Assembly (NCBI GenBank): GCA_027886175.1
Contig: JAJNNQ010000011.1
Location: 5,642,001-5,706,000 of the forward strand
From: Phylloscopus collybita
Taxonomy: Eukaryota; Chordata; Aves; Passeriformes; Phylloscopidae
Direction of reading: 5' to 3'
Length of the DNA: 64,000 bases
Made by a program: the position numbers and the translations under genes
Shown here: in pieces, positions 22,856 to 35,174 of the stretch
Layout: every line of letters begins with the position of its first letter
Numbering within the stretch: the stretch's first letter is position 1
The notes under the pieces: generated by a model
What the model saw: only the letters and a program-made list of their open reading frames with translations
What the model was told of the DNA's origin: nothing
Databases searched by the model: none

Positions 22856-23390
22856 ATTGAGCTCACTGACAATAATCCCAAAACCAAAGAGGACCCAGGA
22901 AGCAAAAACAGAGTCCGTGAGTGAATCTGCTTGGAGAGAAGGACGGGGACTTGGAGATAAGGAAGGAATGAGAGAAACTCATCAGTTTCAAAAAATGTTA
23001 CTCATTGACACGGACTGCTGCTCAGCCAAGGTCCTGCTGAATTCCTGAACACGGAGAAGAAGAACAAAGCCTGAACAGAGCCAGGAATATCGGATGTTAT
23101 ACAAAAGGGGGGTGCATATTAACGAGGACAAGCAGTAGGCGAATCGGGAAGTTTCAACTTTCCAAGGACCTTCGCCAGCGGACAAAGGGAGAGGGAGATG
23201 CAGAAGGGAAAATCAGGATAAAAAGGAGGCTGCGAACTACAACAATTGGAGAGACCGCATGGCAAATGCCGCATGGCCTCTCCCTTTGTTCATGAATAAA
23301 GTCACTTTTACAGGACTCCTCTGGCTCCTTCGGGCACAGAAACCTATGGCGATGCCAATTTTCCTGCTCAGGCCCGGGGACAGCGCAGCG
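22856..23390 (+). mobile_element. L6 LTR-like segment, fullest copy
   Basis: Contains GTGCATATTAACGAGG, TATA-like CAGGATAAAAAGG near 23215 and GAATAAAGTCAC near 23295, followed by a U5-like tail ending near GGCGATGCC. The inverted partner is at 26901-27420. It sits right at the CpG promoter of Z3. Confidence 0.5.
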
Positions 23391-24020
23391 CCTCCGTCCT
23401 ACCCACAGGAACCGGGACGAGCCAGCGCTGCTCCGGCCCCGGCTCCTGCCCAGGCACCCGCGGGAAGGAGACCGCGGGCAGCCGCTCCCGCAGCGCCCTC
23501 AGGCCACGGGGAACACGGCACGGACACGGCACAACCCAGCCACAGCCAGAGCCCCCTGCCGCCCCCTCCGCCCGCAGCCAGCCCCGAGCCCCGGCACAAC
23601 CCAGCGCGGCTCCCACCTGCGCCGGGGCCGCCTCCGAGCTCCGCCGCCGCCGCCGCCTCCCCGGGCCCGCACAGAGGAGCCGAAAATGGCGCCGCTCCTA
23701 CGGCAGGACCGCGCTCTGCCCGCTCTGCCCAATCACCGTGCAGCGAGAGCCACGAGTGACGGCACCATCAGCCAATGGCCGTGAACCATGGGCGGGCTCT
23801 GCACACGGCCCAGCCCCGCCCCGCGCTCTCAGGCCCCGCCCCCGGGCTGTCTGAGGGCAAAGCCGCAGATGAGGAACAGCCCTGGGACGGGCCCGGGCCC
23901 GAGGCGGGATGGAGCTGAAAACACAAACAAAGTTCTCCGCACCTCCCGCACCGCCTTGCCCAGCCCTGCCTGCTGGGTGCCTCCGACTCAAAGGGAAGCC
24001 CTAGAGCCCCACTTCTCCTA
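23391..24020 (-). promoter_or_regulatory. CpG-rich promoter block of Z3
   Basis: CpG-dense, with CCCAATCACCG, GCCAATGG and two CCCCGCCC boxes. On the minus strand GGCGCCATTTTCGG marks a likely start region, and donor GCGCAG/GTGGGAG at 23617 ends a non-coding exon 1. The same exon 1 end occurs at the other promoter blocks. Confidence 0.55.
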
Positions 24021-24689
24021 CCCCTAATTAGGAGCATCAGTTCGTCACTTTGATTTCCCCGAAAAAGGGAAAACTGCCCCAAACCCCTTCGGCTGAGTGA
24101 AGGAGGGCAGAGATTTCTGGCAGAAAACTCCCAGAGTCGTTCTTCCCCGCGTTGGGAGGAACAAACACAACCCAAGTGAGGTGGGGCCCCCCAGCTGAAG
24201 CCCTCGCTGGCTGCTCCAGGCTGGACGGGCGGGCTGGGAGCGCTGGGAAGGGGCCCCGGCTCGGGACGGAGCCCCCGGGGCAGCCCCACGGCCCCCACGG
24301 CAGCTCCAAGGCTCCGCCAGCCGGGATGGAACGGGGCAGGGGGAGCAGGGCAAGGGACGGGGCTGCCGGCGCCGAGGGAACACCAGGGGACACCGGGGGC
24401 ACTGCACAGGCATTTAATGCGAAAGATAAAATCATAACGGAGACAAAAGCAACAGCAACTGTGGCACCACAGCACAGCGCCACACAAGGACATGTCCCGT
24501 TCCAGTGCAGTGACACTGGCCCCGTGCCAGGCACTCAGCAAAGCCGCTCAGGCACTGCCCTCCACAGCCGCCCAGGGAAGAGGAAATGTCACCAACGATT
24601 CAGGAGCTGACCTATGGATCGGGAGAGATCCCTCAGCAAAGAACACCATCACAGGCGAAAGAGGCTTGAAACTGGAGATATGAATTGAG
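24021..24689. other. GC-rich spacer between Z3 promoter and Z4 3' end
   Basis: No convincing gene. The matching region in the second palindrome centre (44520-44900) differs, so this stretch is nearly unique within the window. Confidence 0.3.
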
Positions 24690-24695
24690 TTTATT
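24690..24695 (-). terminator. Polyadenylation signal candidate for Z4
   Basis: AATAAA on the minus strand, about 600 bp beyond the Z4 stop. The intervening 3' UTR (24696-25294) has no other gene. Confidence 0.4.
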
Positions 24696-25294
24696 CATAA
24701 CAATCTCGGATCAGGATAACGAGAGTAAAAGAATCCCCTCAAAACCACCTTCCTCCCAATCCTTCCAGCCCTACCTCCTCTCCTGGCAGTTCAGGGAAAC
24801 AGGGAGTGGGGGCCATGGTCAGTTCATCCCACATGGCTTCTCCTGCTGCTCAGGGACAGGAGTCATTCTGCTGCTGCATTCTGGGGTCTCTCCCACAGAG
24901 GAGTTCTCCAGAAACTTCCCCACCCTGAGTCTATCCCAGGGGAAACAGCTCCCCTCAAAGTGCCACGGGCTCACTCCTTCAAGGACAGGCTGCTCCAGTG
25001 GGTGCCCCTCTGTCTACAGGGTCACGGGCTCCTCTCAGGCATCCCCTGCTCCAGCTTGGGCTCCTCCAACTGCTGTGGGTGGATCTCTGCATCCTCACGG
25101 ATATCCAGGGGCTGCAGGGGAATCTCTGCATCCCCACAGATCTCTGCATCCAGTGCCCCATCTTTGGAGCTACCAGCAATTGGATCTGCCAGACACGGAG
25201 GAGCTTTCACCACCTTCTCTCAGAATCCACCCCGTAGCACGGCCACCACCAACACCAGGCTGTGCCAACCCAATAGAGCCCCCAAAATGGGGTC

Positions 25295-26253
25295 CTAGAT
25301 AATCAAAAGCTCTGGTGCATTCCAAAATGGGGATGGAGATGTCTCGGGGCTCAGGTGTGCCCAGAAATGAGGCCCCAGCTGAGGGTGTTCTCTGCTTGGC
25401 TGAGCGCTGCCTGAGGGCTGGGGCTGCAGCAAGGGGGGGACACCCTCCAGCGGGGATGTCCCACAGACACGGGACCCCCAGAAGCCCCTCGGAACCCCTG
25501 GGGCTGGGCTGGCCCTGCCTGGATGCCAGGAGCCACCAAAACTGTTCTGTCCCTTCCCTCTGCAGCTGCACAGGGAGAGGAAATACAAGGGAAGGCCCAG
25601 GAGCTGAGAGAAGGATCGGGAGAGATCCTTCCCCGAGCAGCAGCACAGGGACAAGAGACCCAGCCCGGTGTAGTGGTTTTGGATGTGCTCGTGTGCCTTC
25701 AGGTGGGAGTTCTGGCTGAAGCCCTCCCCACATTCCCCACATTTGCAGGGCTTTTCCCCGGTGTGGATCCAGCGCTGCTGGATCAGGCTGGAACTCTCCC
25801 TGAAGCTCTTCCCACATTCCCCAAGCTCACCGGCCTTTTCCACTCTGTGGATGCTCTGGTGCCAGGTAAGGCTGGAATTCTCCCTGAAGCTCTTTCCACA
25901 CCCCCCACACTTGCAGGGCCTCTCCTCAGTGTGGCTCTGGCGGTGACTGATGAGGCTGGAGCTCCGGCTGAAGCCCTTCCCACATCCCAAGCACTTGTGG
26001 GGCTTCTCCCCGCCCTGAGGCTTCTCCACCAGCTCTGAGCTCCGGCTGGATCTGCGGCTGCCTTCCCAGCACAGGAAGGGCTTTTCCTCCTCGCAGCTCC
26101 CCGGGCTGGGTTTACAGCCCCTCCTCCTGCACCTCCGGGGCTTTTCCTCCCCATGGCATCGTCCCTGTGCAGTGGGGCTGCTCCAAACAGCCTCTCCCAC
26201 AAGGTTCTCTGGCAGCGCTTTGTTCTCCCCGGGCTCCATCTGCAGCTCAGCGC
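25295..26253 (-). CDS. Z4: divergent, partly decayed C2H2 zinc-finger protein
   Basis: This is an older relative of the young copies. The exon begins after CTCCCTCAG/GCGCTG at 26253, with ATG at 26239, giving 314 residues. The N-terminus MEPGENKALPENLVGEAVW precedes the familiar box ([16 protein letters not shown]). Only two fingers are intact. The third has lost its first cysteine (GELGEC) and first histidine (LIQQ). The fourth ends HEHIQNH with irregular spacing. About 115 non-finger residues follow, probably read-through into former 3' UTR. It lies alone in the palindrome spacer with its own CCAAT-rich promoter at about 26.5 kb. Possibly a decaying gene; protein-level function is doubtful. 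Confidence 0.65.
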
Positions 26254-26469
26254 CTGAGGGAGGAGGGAAAAGGAGAGGAAGAGACAGCGAGAAGGGAAAG
26301 GACAGAAGGAGAGGAAGGAGAAGGAAGAAACAAGGGAGGAAACAGAAGAAGATGAAGGAACGAGGCAGGGCGAAGGACAGAATGAGGAGAGGAAAGAGGG
26401 CGGAGGAGAGGATGGGATTTGCCTCCGTGCCCGAAGGAAGGGAAAGGAGATCCCGGCACAGAGACTCTG

Positions 26470-26900
26470 CCAATGGCGGCTGGGGGCTGTGCTTCTCCCC
26501 GTGCTGCCCAATCAGCACACGAGAACGAAGACTGACGGCAGAACCTGCCAATCACGAGGAGTGGCGGGCTCTGCTGCACGGCACGGACTCGCCTCCATTT
26601 CGCTGACTCCGGCATTGCTGGGAAACCTCGGCTGAGGAGCGGCCCCGGCGCAGGTGGGAGCCGCGCTGGGTTGTGCCGGGGCTCGGGGCTGGCTGCGGGC
26701 GGAGGGGGCGGCAGGGGGCTCTGGCTGTGGCTGGGTTGTGCCGTGTCCGCGCCGTGTTCCCCGTGGCCTGAGGGCGCTGCGGGAGCGGCTGCCCGCGGTC
26801 TCCTTCCCGCGGGTGCCTGGGCAGGAGCCGGGGCCGGAGCAGCGCTGGCTCGTCCCGGTTCCTGTGGGTAGGACGGAGGCGCTGCGCTGTCCCCGGGCCT
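26470..26900. promoter_or_regulatory. CpG-rich promoter block between Z4 and Z5
   Basis: CCAAT boxes in both orientations (CCCAATCAGC, GCCAATCACG, GCCAATGGCGG). Plus-strand donor GCGCAG/GTGGGAG at 26653 would end Z5 exon 1, and the minus side faces Z4. From about 26640 it is the inverted copy of 23617-23400. Confidence 0.55.
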
Positions 26901-27420
26901 GAGCGGGAAAATTGGCATCGCCAGAAGATTCTGTGCCCGAAGGAGCGGGAGGAGTCCTGTAAAAGTGACTTTATTCATGAACAAAGGGAGAGGCCATGCG
27001 GCATTTGCCATGCGGTCTCTCCAATTGTTGTAGTTCGCAGCCTCCTTTTTATCCTGATTTTCCCTTCTGCATCTCCCTCTCCCTTTGCCCGCTGGCGAAG
27101 GTCCTTGGAAAGTTCAGCCTTCCCGATCCGCCTGCTGCATGTCCTCGTTAATATGCACCCCCCTTTTGTATAAATCCGATATTCCTGGCTCTGTTCAGGC
27201 TTTGTTCTTCTTCTCCGTGTTCAGGAATTCAGCAGGATCTTGGCTGAGCAGCCGTCCGTGTCAATGAGTAACATTTTCTGAAACTGATGAATTTCTCTCA
27301 TTCCTTCCTTATCTCCAAGTCCCCGTCCCTCTCTCCGAGCAGATTTCAGTCACTGACTCTGTTTTTTCTTCCTGGTTCCTCTTTGGTTTTGGGATTATTG
27401 TCAGTGACCTCAATTTTGAG
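26901..27420 (-). mobile_element. L6 LTR-like segment, Z5 unit
   Basis: Inverted copy of 22856-23390, sense minus. One base near 27170 (TATAAATCCGATAT) differs from the TATAACATCCGATAT of other copies. Confidence 0.45.
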
Positions 27421-28124
27421 AAAAACGAAAATTCAATCCTAGAATATTTTCCAAAAGTTTTCCTGGCCATCAGCCAAGGAACACCCTGCACTTTAAGGCA
27501 GCCTTATCTCTGTGCTGTTCCTTTACTGAGGTACTTGCATATTCATGAGTTTCATGCTCTACTCAAATTTTCTTGGCAGCTTTTGATGTTATAGAAACTT
27601 TTCTTTATTTTGGTTTTCTGCTGTGCTGTATCTATGAAATATCCTGCAGATCAGGTCAATCTCTTTATTTCTTCTTGTGGCCTCATCCTGTTGTTTCACA
27701 CTTCCCAGAGAGCGAACAGTTCACAAACTCTTCTCTCCTTCTTCTCTGCTGCTCTGGTTTGTGTGGCCCTTATCTCATCCCTTGGAGAGGTCAGTCAGCA
27801 GCTGTGGGAAACAACCTGCTTGCTTTATACAGTTCTCTGGGTTACACACAAGTATTTGACCATTTTCTATTTTTCCAAGGCCTACAGTACAATACATTCA
27901 TCCCATGATCAGTTCTAGAAGCTGTCAGGTGTCTACATCAACATCAAATACTCATCCCACTGCTGCTTCCATGAGTTACACGGTGCAGACTTCAAATGAG
28001 CAATGAGGTTAAATGAGCAAGCAGCTCAAAGGGATTCTAAACTGCACTGTGCTTGCAATCAATAACCACAGATAAAGACCAGCACCCAAATGTGAAAGCC
28101 AATATTCTGGGGTCATTTTCAACA
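27421..28124 (-). mobile_element. L4 LTR-like segment, Z5 unit
   Basis: Ends GGTCATTTTCAACA on the + strand, the reverse complement of the L4 start. Inverted partner of 22083-22855. Confidence 0.5.
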
Positions 28125-29600
28125 ATTCCCTGTCCTTTTGTAGCCGTTTGTGGCTCAGGAGGCCTGGCTGCCACCTGCATCCCCTTGCTCAGCTGCTGAA
28201 TGAGCTGCACTCAGCAAGGTGTCCTGCATGGCCCAAAGATGAGAGTTGCTGTAGCACAGAAGGGGAGGAAGAGCATTCGTTTTAACCCCTGGTGTGCCAG
28301 GGAACCCCGAAACCATGTCCCATTCCCATCCTTTCCATGTTTGGGCCGGAACATGAGCTGCTTTCTTATTTCCTTTGTTCTCTGTTTCACCACTTTCCCA
28401 TTGTCATCTCTTTGCCAACAGCTTCTTGAGTCATTTGATTTTCCACACTGTGCTCTTCCTCCTGCTAATGGATAATCTGATCCCATCCCACGGTGAAATG
28501 TTGTGTTCTTGGTTTGAGTGGGTTGGTGGGCCAGACTCAGGAGCTGGATCTGTCTGCTTGGTTCTTATTTGGAGGACAGGTTGTAAGACAATTATTGCTT
28601 GCAGTGTCCTTATGCCCTGCAGCTGGAAGCCTGATTCCTTGCCAGGGGCTGTTTGGGTGGGCTCTCCCCTGCCCAGGAGGGCAATGCCTCTGCCAGGTCC
28701 TTGTGGCCGAGCCGGTGCCCTGGGTGCTGGGGCCCCCTTGGGCCCTGGGCTTGATCCCTCAGGGGCTGTAGAAACTCTGCCATGGCCTTTGCCTTCCCCT
28801 TGGCCTTTTCCTCCTCCCTTCTTGCCTTCCCCTGCTGTGCCTTTGTGACCAAGTGCTGCAGGGGCTTCTTCTGCCCCTCCTGCAGCCCCCCTGAGTGCCT
28901 GTGGGTGCTCATCCTCTGACAGCTGCTGAGCTTTCTGCAAATCCATTCATTTCTGCAGGGGCCCAAATAAAGTCATTCAAGGATAATCTTAATCCCTCCA
29001 CGTAGAATCCACATTTCCCATCTTCTTCCTCTTTTCCATCATCCTTGTTCTTACCACAGCGATTCTTGCTGCTGCTTCTTGCCTTCACCATATTCCTGCA
29101 CACTGCCCATCACCCTTTCCCTTCCCAGCACACCAACACCATCCGTCCCCTGTTGTCCAAATCCCTTCTTGACTTCCCTAATTGCCCCCCTGTGTGTCCA
29201 TGTCCTTAATTACCTCTGGGAGAATGTGCAAACTGCCTCGAATTTCTCCCAAGGGACACTTGCTTGGATACAGACATGGAGAGTTACATGGGACACATGG
29301 ACATGGAAGGGGATGTGGCAATTCATGGGGACACGGGCACAGATGGAGATGTGAGGGACAATGACAGGGACGGAAACATGGCGGGGAGACAGCCATGGGT
29401 GACATATTTTGGGATCATCATCCCTTTTACCAGGACCCCGTCCTGGCTTTCCCTTTTCCACCCTGCATGGATGCCCTGCCATGGTTACTCCCTGAAGATC
29501 CCAGTGTCCTCCCTGATGAGATTTTCAGTGCTCTCTCCCTGCTGACTCTTCCCAGCCCCCCTGATCTGTCACTCGTCTGTCTCCTGGACACTCTCGGGTC
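28125..29600 (-). mobile_element. ERV remnant in Z5 unit
   Basis: A single open frame (28946-28431, minus) spans the gag end and runs across the deletion junction into the LQPVLQIRTKQTD-type env-like frame. It shows the join as one uninterrupted reading frame here. It lacks any start context, protease or polymerase. Antisense to Z5. Confidence 0.5.
29258..29400. repeat. Minisatellite fragment embedded in ERV leader
   Basis: GGACATGGAAGGGGATGTGG and following bases match 32038-32145, not any other ERV copy except 47427-47572. It interrupts the leader between CTCCCAAGGGACA and TATTTTGGGATCATC. Confidence 0.6.
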
Positions 29601-30245
29601 CCCAATCAATCCCCGGTGCCGCCGCCACCCAAGGGAGCCGATCACCCAAACTGCGTGAGGCACCTTCAGCTCCACTCACTGCCCACCGCCCCGGGCAGTG
29701 GAAGGAATTCCAGAAGAGCCCCAAGGTGGGTGGAAAAATTCCCATCACCAGAGGTTTGTGTCCACAGAGAAGGCAGAGGAGTCCTGTACAAGTCATTTCA
29801 TTCATAAAACAAGGGAGAGGCCATGGGACATGTCCCTCGGGGTCTCTCCAGTTGTTGGAGGACGCAGCCTCCTTTTCATCCTAATTTTCCTGGCTGCATC
29901 TCCCTCTCCCTTTCCCCATTGGCTGAAGTGCTTGAGAGGTACAGACTTCCCAGTGCACCTACCACATACCCCCCTTAATATGCACCCCACTTCTGTCTGG
30001 GTAGGGATATTCACAGCTCTGTTCAGTCTTTGTTCTTCTTCCCCAAGTTCATGAATTGAGCAGGACCTTGGCTGAGCAGCAGTCTGTGTGGTCAGTGAAT
30101 AACATTTTCTGGAACTGAGGGCTTCTTCTGTCCCTTCCTTATGTCCAAGTGCCTGGCCCTGTCTCCAAGCAGATTCCCAGCATCTGTTTGTAAAGACACT
30201 TTCCTCTTCCTTTCATGTCCCCTTTTGCAGGACATCCTTTGATTT
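29601..30245 (-). mobile_element. Beta cassette LTR-like segment upstream of Z5
   Basis: Near-identical to 6891-7540. Contains CCCCTTAATATGCACC and the CTGTACAAGTCATTTCATTC block. Confidence 0.45.
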
Positions 30246-30246
30246 A

Positions 30247-30345
30247 AAAGAGGTTTTTGCTGAGTCTTGATGTTTGGGGAGTTTTTGATCTGTGTCTTGA
30301 TGTTTGGAGGACTTTTTGCTTGAATTTTGGTGTTTTGGAGGTTCT
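30247..30345. repeat. 31-bp-period array, three units, upstream of Z5
   Basis: TCTTGATGTTTGGGGAG and TCTTGATGTTTGGAGGA recur at 31-bp spacing, as before Z2. Confidence 0.65.
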
Positions 30346-30376
30346 TACCGACCCAAGGTGCCCAATGATTTCCTGA

Positions 30377-31378
<1,002 letters not shown>

Positions 31379-31984
31379 GAGAAGCCCTTAGAGAGCAAGA
31401 AGAGCTTCGTGCGCTGCTCCAGCTCCATCCCCCCTGGGAGTATCAGGGTTGGATGATCCCCAGTGACCCCTGTTTGGCAGAGCCCTGGTGATCCCTTGTT
31501 GGGAAGACACCTGGCTGGGGGGCTCCACATCTTCCTGGCTCCCTGTGGGCACCTGGATGAACACAGGGGCAGGAACATCCATCAGGACACAGACCGACAC
31601 TGGGAATTCCTTGGGGAGAGTGGATTTGTTGGCTTTCAGACTCAGAAAATCTTTTGTGTTCAATGCTGTCTTCTGGTGGCCTCAAGGAATACTGGATGGT
31701 CTTAGAGGTCTTTTCCAACCTGTGGGATTCCACAATTTTGATTTCCTATTGCCCGGGGGCATCTTCCACAGCCAAATGGTGATGAACTGGGGCAAGGATC
31801 AAGGTTTTGGAGACAGTGGGGTGGAAACCCCTCTGAAAAAGGTTCTTCCCTTCCACCCAAGCACATGGATTCTCAGCTGGCATGGACACAGAAATCCTTT
31901 TCTTTTGGCCTTGATTTTCTTTTCATTTCTCTTCATCCCTTAAAAAAAATCTGGTGTAAAAATGAGGAAATTGAACTAAGACCT
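31379..31984 (+). other. 3' flank of Z5
   Basis: The post-stop finger is decayed (CCCTTAGAGAGCAAGAAG), as at Z3. The CR1-like tail is inverted at about 31695-31720. Continues to the minisatellite. Confidence 0.5.
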
Positions 31985-32230
31985 GGGTGAGGGCATGGGG
32001 GGACATAGACATGTAGAGTGACGTGGGGGCACATGGACATGGAGGGGGACGTGGCCATTCATGGGGACACAGGGGGACACAGGCTCAGATGGAGATGTGG
32101 GGGACAATGACAGGGATGGAAACCTGGTGGGGAGACAGCCATGGGTGAGGCCATGGTGGGACATGGCCAGTGACATGTGGGGACATGGCCATGGCCGGTG
32201 CCATGGGGGGAACTTGCAGGGGCTGTGGGG
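31985..32230. repeat. CCATGG-rich minisatellite, inverted copy
   Basis: Reverse-complement counterpart of 18540-18790. GGGGACATGGCCATGG-like units. Confidence 0.6.
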
Positions 32231-32303
32231 GGATGCTGGGTGTGAGGGAGTTGAGGGTTCCTGGGAGGGACTTGGGGCTTGCTGAGGCCTTTGGGGACCC
32301 CAG

Positions 32304-32699
32304 GCCGAGCGGCTCTGGCTGTGCTGGGAGACCCTGGCGGAGGTTCTGGGGCAGCTGCTCAAGGAGCCCCTGGCCTGGAGCCCCAGCCGGACATTGGGCT
32401 CCTGGAAGGGAATGAAGGTCTTTGTCCCCAGGAGGGAAATCCCAGCAGCCCCAGGGTGTTGTGGGCAGCTGAGAGGCCACAAGAGGGAGGGGAAAGCCAG
32501 ACAGAGCTGTCCCTCTCCAAAACTGCCCCCCAGAAATCTCCAAAGTCATGGATTCTTTGCAGGAAAAAGCTGCCAGGAGGTGCCTGAATTAAGGAAAAGG
32601 AGGGATGGGACACCCAGACTGAGCAAGAGGGGCTTGGAACCGCCAAACCCAAGCATTGGTGTCTTGGGTTATAGAACGAAAAATGTGAATTCTGTTTGA
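32304..32699 (+). pseudogene. Orphan exon-like frame, inverted copy with stop lost
   Basis: Same acceptor and start (GCCGAGCGGCTC) as 18458. Where the other copy has GGATAAAGC, this has GGAAAAAGC. The frame therefore runs on for about 45 codons into the L3 LTR, to a stop at 32699. Confidence 0.4.
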
Positions 32700-33500
32700 T
32701 GTGGTGAAAGCAGCTGGGGAGATGTTTATCTGTTGTTGTGGTGGATTTTTCTTGTGTTTCCAATTGCAGCTCAGTTTTTATGGTCAGTTTTATACACCAC
32801 CCATATTTTGTATTGTTACAGCATATTTTATCCCTAATTCATTGTTCCTTTCCCCCTGTATTGTTGGCTTTGCCCTGGTTGTCTGTCTTCCCTAGACCTG
32901 CCCTTCCCTCCTCCTACAGAATTGTCAATCCTTCCCTGGCCCTGCCCCTTCTTCCAGACCCTTCCCTGTCAATCCCCCAACCTTCCACGCCCCAGTGGTT
33001 GGTTTAAACTGTTCCCTCCCCTTGTGTTCTTTCATTGCTCTGTGCATTGTACTCCCCGCCTTATGTTCCTCCCCCATGTCACCCTCATTGGTTGGAAATT
33101 GTATCCTCTCCCCAGACCTCCCCCACTTATAAGCCCCTGCAAGCCCAGGTTCTGTGCCTTTTTCTGTCCCTGACCCTCTGGGCAATAAACACCTTTGGAA
33201 ATCACCCAGAAGGCCTCTCCCTGTCCCTTGTCCCTGCCCTGGACGCGTGCCACCTGTGCTATAGAGCAGCTGTGCCCTGCAGCTGCACCCTGGATTGCCT
33301 GGCTTTCTGGGGGCAGCCCACTCCTGGCGCCGGTGCCGGGAGCTGGCTGGGCTGAGGGACACCGGCATCGTGTCCTGTCCCCATTTCTTTGCCTGAGAGC
33401 CCCTGAATTTTCTGAGTTATAATAATTTGGAGGGATGGAATTCTCCATTCCAAGGGAGTCTCTGGCTTTCCCTGGCACACACCTGTCTTTCAAACTAACG
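32660..33500 (+). mobile_element. LTR family L3, copy 2
   Basis: Starts TGTCTTGGGTTATAG. Has CACTTATAAGCC, then GGGCAATAAACACC near 33180, and ends CTTTCAAACTAAC. Inverted partner of 17261-18102. Confidence 0.6.
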
Positions 33501-33844
33501 CCTTTCTCTCAGTTAGTTACATTGTAAAAGTCAGTTATTATATAAAGTTTAGCTATAATAATTATTCTATAAAAGCATTTCAGCTTGTGCAGTCTCTCTT
33601 TTAGTATTGTTCTAAGGCCTATGATATAAAATTAATTTATTACACTGCCATTTCTGTCAGCTATGCAGTGCACACACAAACTGATAATGTTATACCAAAA
33701 AGCAGCTGAAAGGAATTATAAATTCCACTGTATCAAAATCATCAACGTGCAAAAGCTGACATGTGAATGCATAAGGCAATATTGTATTCTCATTGATATT
33801 GTCTTTTATATTGTCATTTATAACCCCCTCTGCTTCAGGCAGTG
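33501..33844 (-). mobile_element. L4-family LTR fragment
   Basis: Inverted copy of 16926-17260, ending at the AATGACAA-type microsatellite. Confidence 0.4.
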
Positions 33845-34093
33845 AGGGGGCTCACTTACCCCCTGTCCCCGCATTCCTGAGTGTCCTCAAGTGCCCCTGA
33901 GTGTCCCTGCATGTTCCTGAGTGTCCCCAGTGAGGTCACCCCAGGAATTCCTATCAGGATTTGGGACAGTTTCAATGAAAATCTCCAGAAAATTCCCCAG
34001 TTTTGTCTCAAACACCGTGCAGGGAGAGGGGAGGGGACAAGTGACACCAGCCATGTTCCCGATGATGCCATCACCCCAATGATGTCCCCAAGC
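33845..34093 (-). pseudogene. 3' tail relic of the helical gene family, inverted
   Basis: TTTGTCTCAAACACCGTGCAGG and flanks are the reverse complement of the copy 2 tail. It stops at AGCTGTTAAG, where the LTR-like end begins. Confidence 0.55.
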
Positions 34094-35174
34094 TGTTAAG
34101 AATGGGGCCAGCAGACCAGCTCCTTTGAAAAGGCCTTTATTGAAAAACAGCGCTGGGTGGGGGCCCGAGGGGTCGCGCACACGGCCACTGCTCCCGCTGG
34201 ACGGCGCCGAGGAGGACACGGCAGAGCTGGGGCTCCCGTCCCCACCAGAGTCCCTGGGAAGTCACTTGTAGGGTCGTGGTCCGGGGGTGTCACACTGGCC
34301 CGGTACTGTCCGGTCATGGCGAGGAGTCGGAGGTCTTTAGTTGGTAGCCGGATGTTCACCACTGTTCTCCTCACCTGAAGAAGTCACTTTCAGTCTTTGG
34401 TGTTGTAATGGCTCGTTGCCTTTGGGGTCTTTACCCTGAAATATTGTCCCATCGTTCCCTGGTGTCTCCTCATTTGCATGTGCACCATCTTAGGGAGCAG
34501 TGGCAGTGGTTCCCGACGGGAAATGGATTCCGGTGTACAATGGAAGGGGATCAATGGAGTGAAATCATCAATAACAGGTAAGTAATTAACGTCCTTTAAC
34601 ATGAACAGGTGTTGTGGTGTGCCTTTAAGGCTTTCAAGGTGGGCTCCCTTTTGGAGATTCTTCCCCTCCCCCGGGGTAGGTTTTTCCCAGCCAACCCTGA
34701 GGGAATGATTATAATACACCGGGTTTACCAAGCAACCTGAGATTCTGCAGGGGCTGCCCATCGAAGGAATTGGCCCCGGCAGAGAGGGCCCACCCCTCCT
34801 CACAGGTGATTTGACCTTTAGGCTGCCCTTTAGCCCTCGGGTCACGCCCTGTCCCTCTCTGAGAGGTAGGCTGTGTGCCCTCCCCCTTCCCCCTCTCCCA
34901 GGTGAAAACCCAGCACAGGCACATGGTCGGGGTTCTGCTCAGGGCAGTCACACGGTTCAGAAGTGCTGCTGTAACTGGAATAAAATCTCTGGACAAGACT
35001 CCTGAGGCAGATCCGTTTCCTTTCTCCACTGATTCATCCAACCCCTCTGAAGGAGCCATGCAGGATTCATCTTGCTACATTTACCCTGGGTCCTACGCTG
35101 CCTGAAACAAGCCTGGACTTGTCCGAGGGGTCTGTGCCTGTGTTAGCAGTGCAGGGAGAGGATCCTTTTGGGAC
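34094..35174. mobile_element. Unassigned segment with LTR-like end, inverted copy
   Basis: Reverse complement of 15514-16594. The exon-like frame and donor AATAACAG/GTAAGTAATT are intact, at about 34381-34577 on the + strand. Confidence 0.4.
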
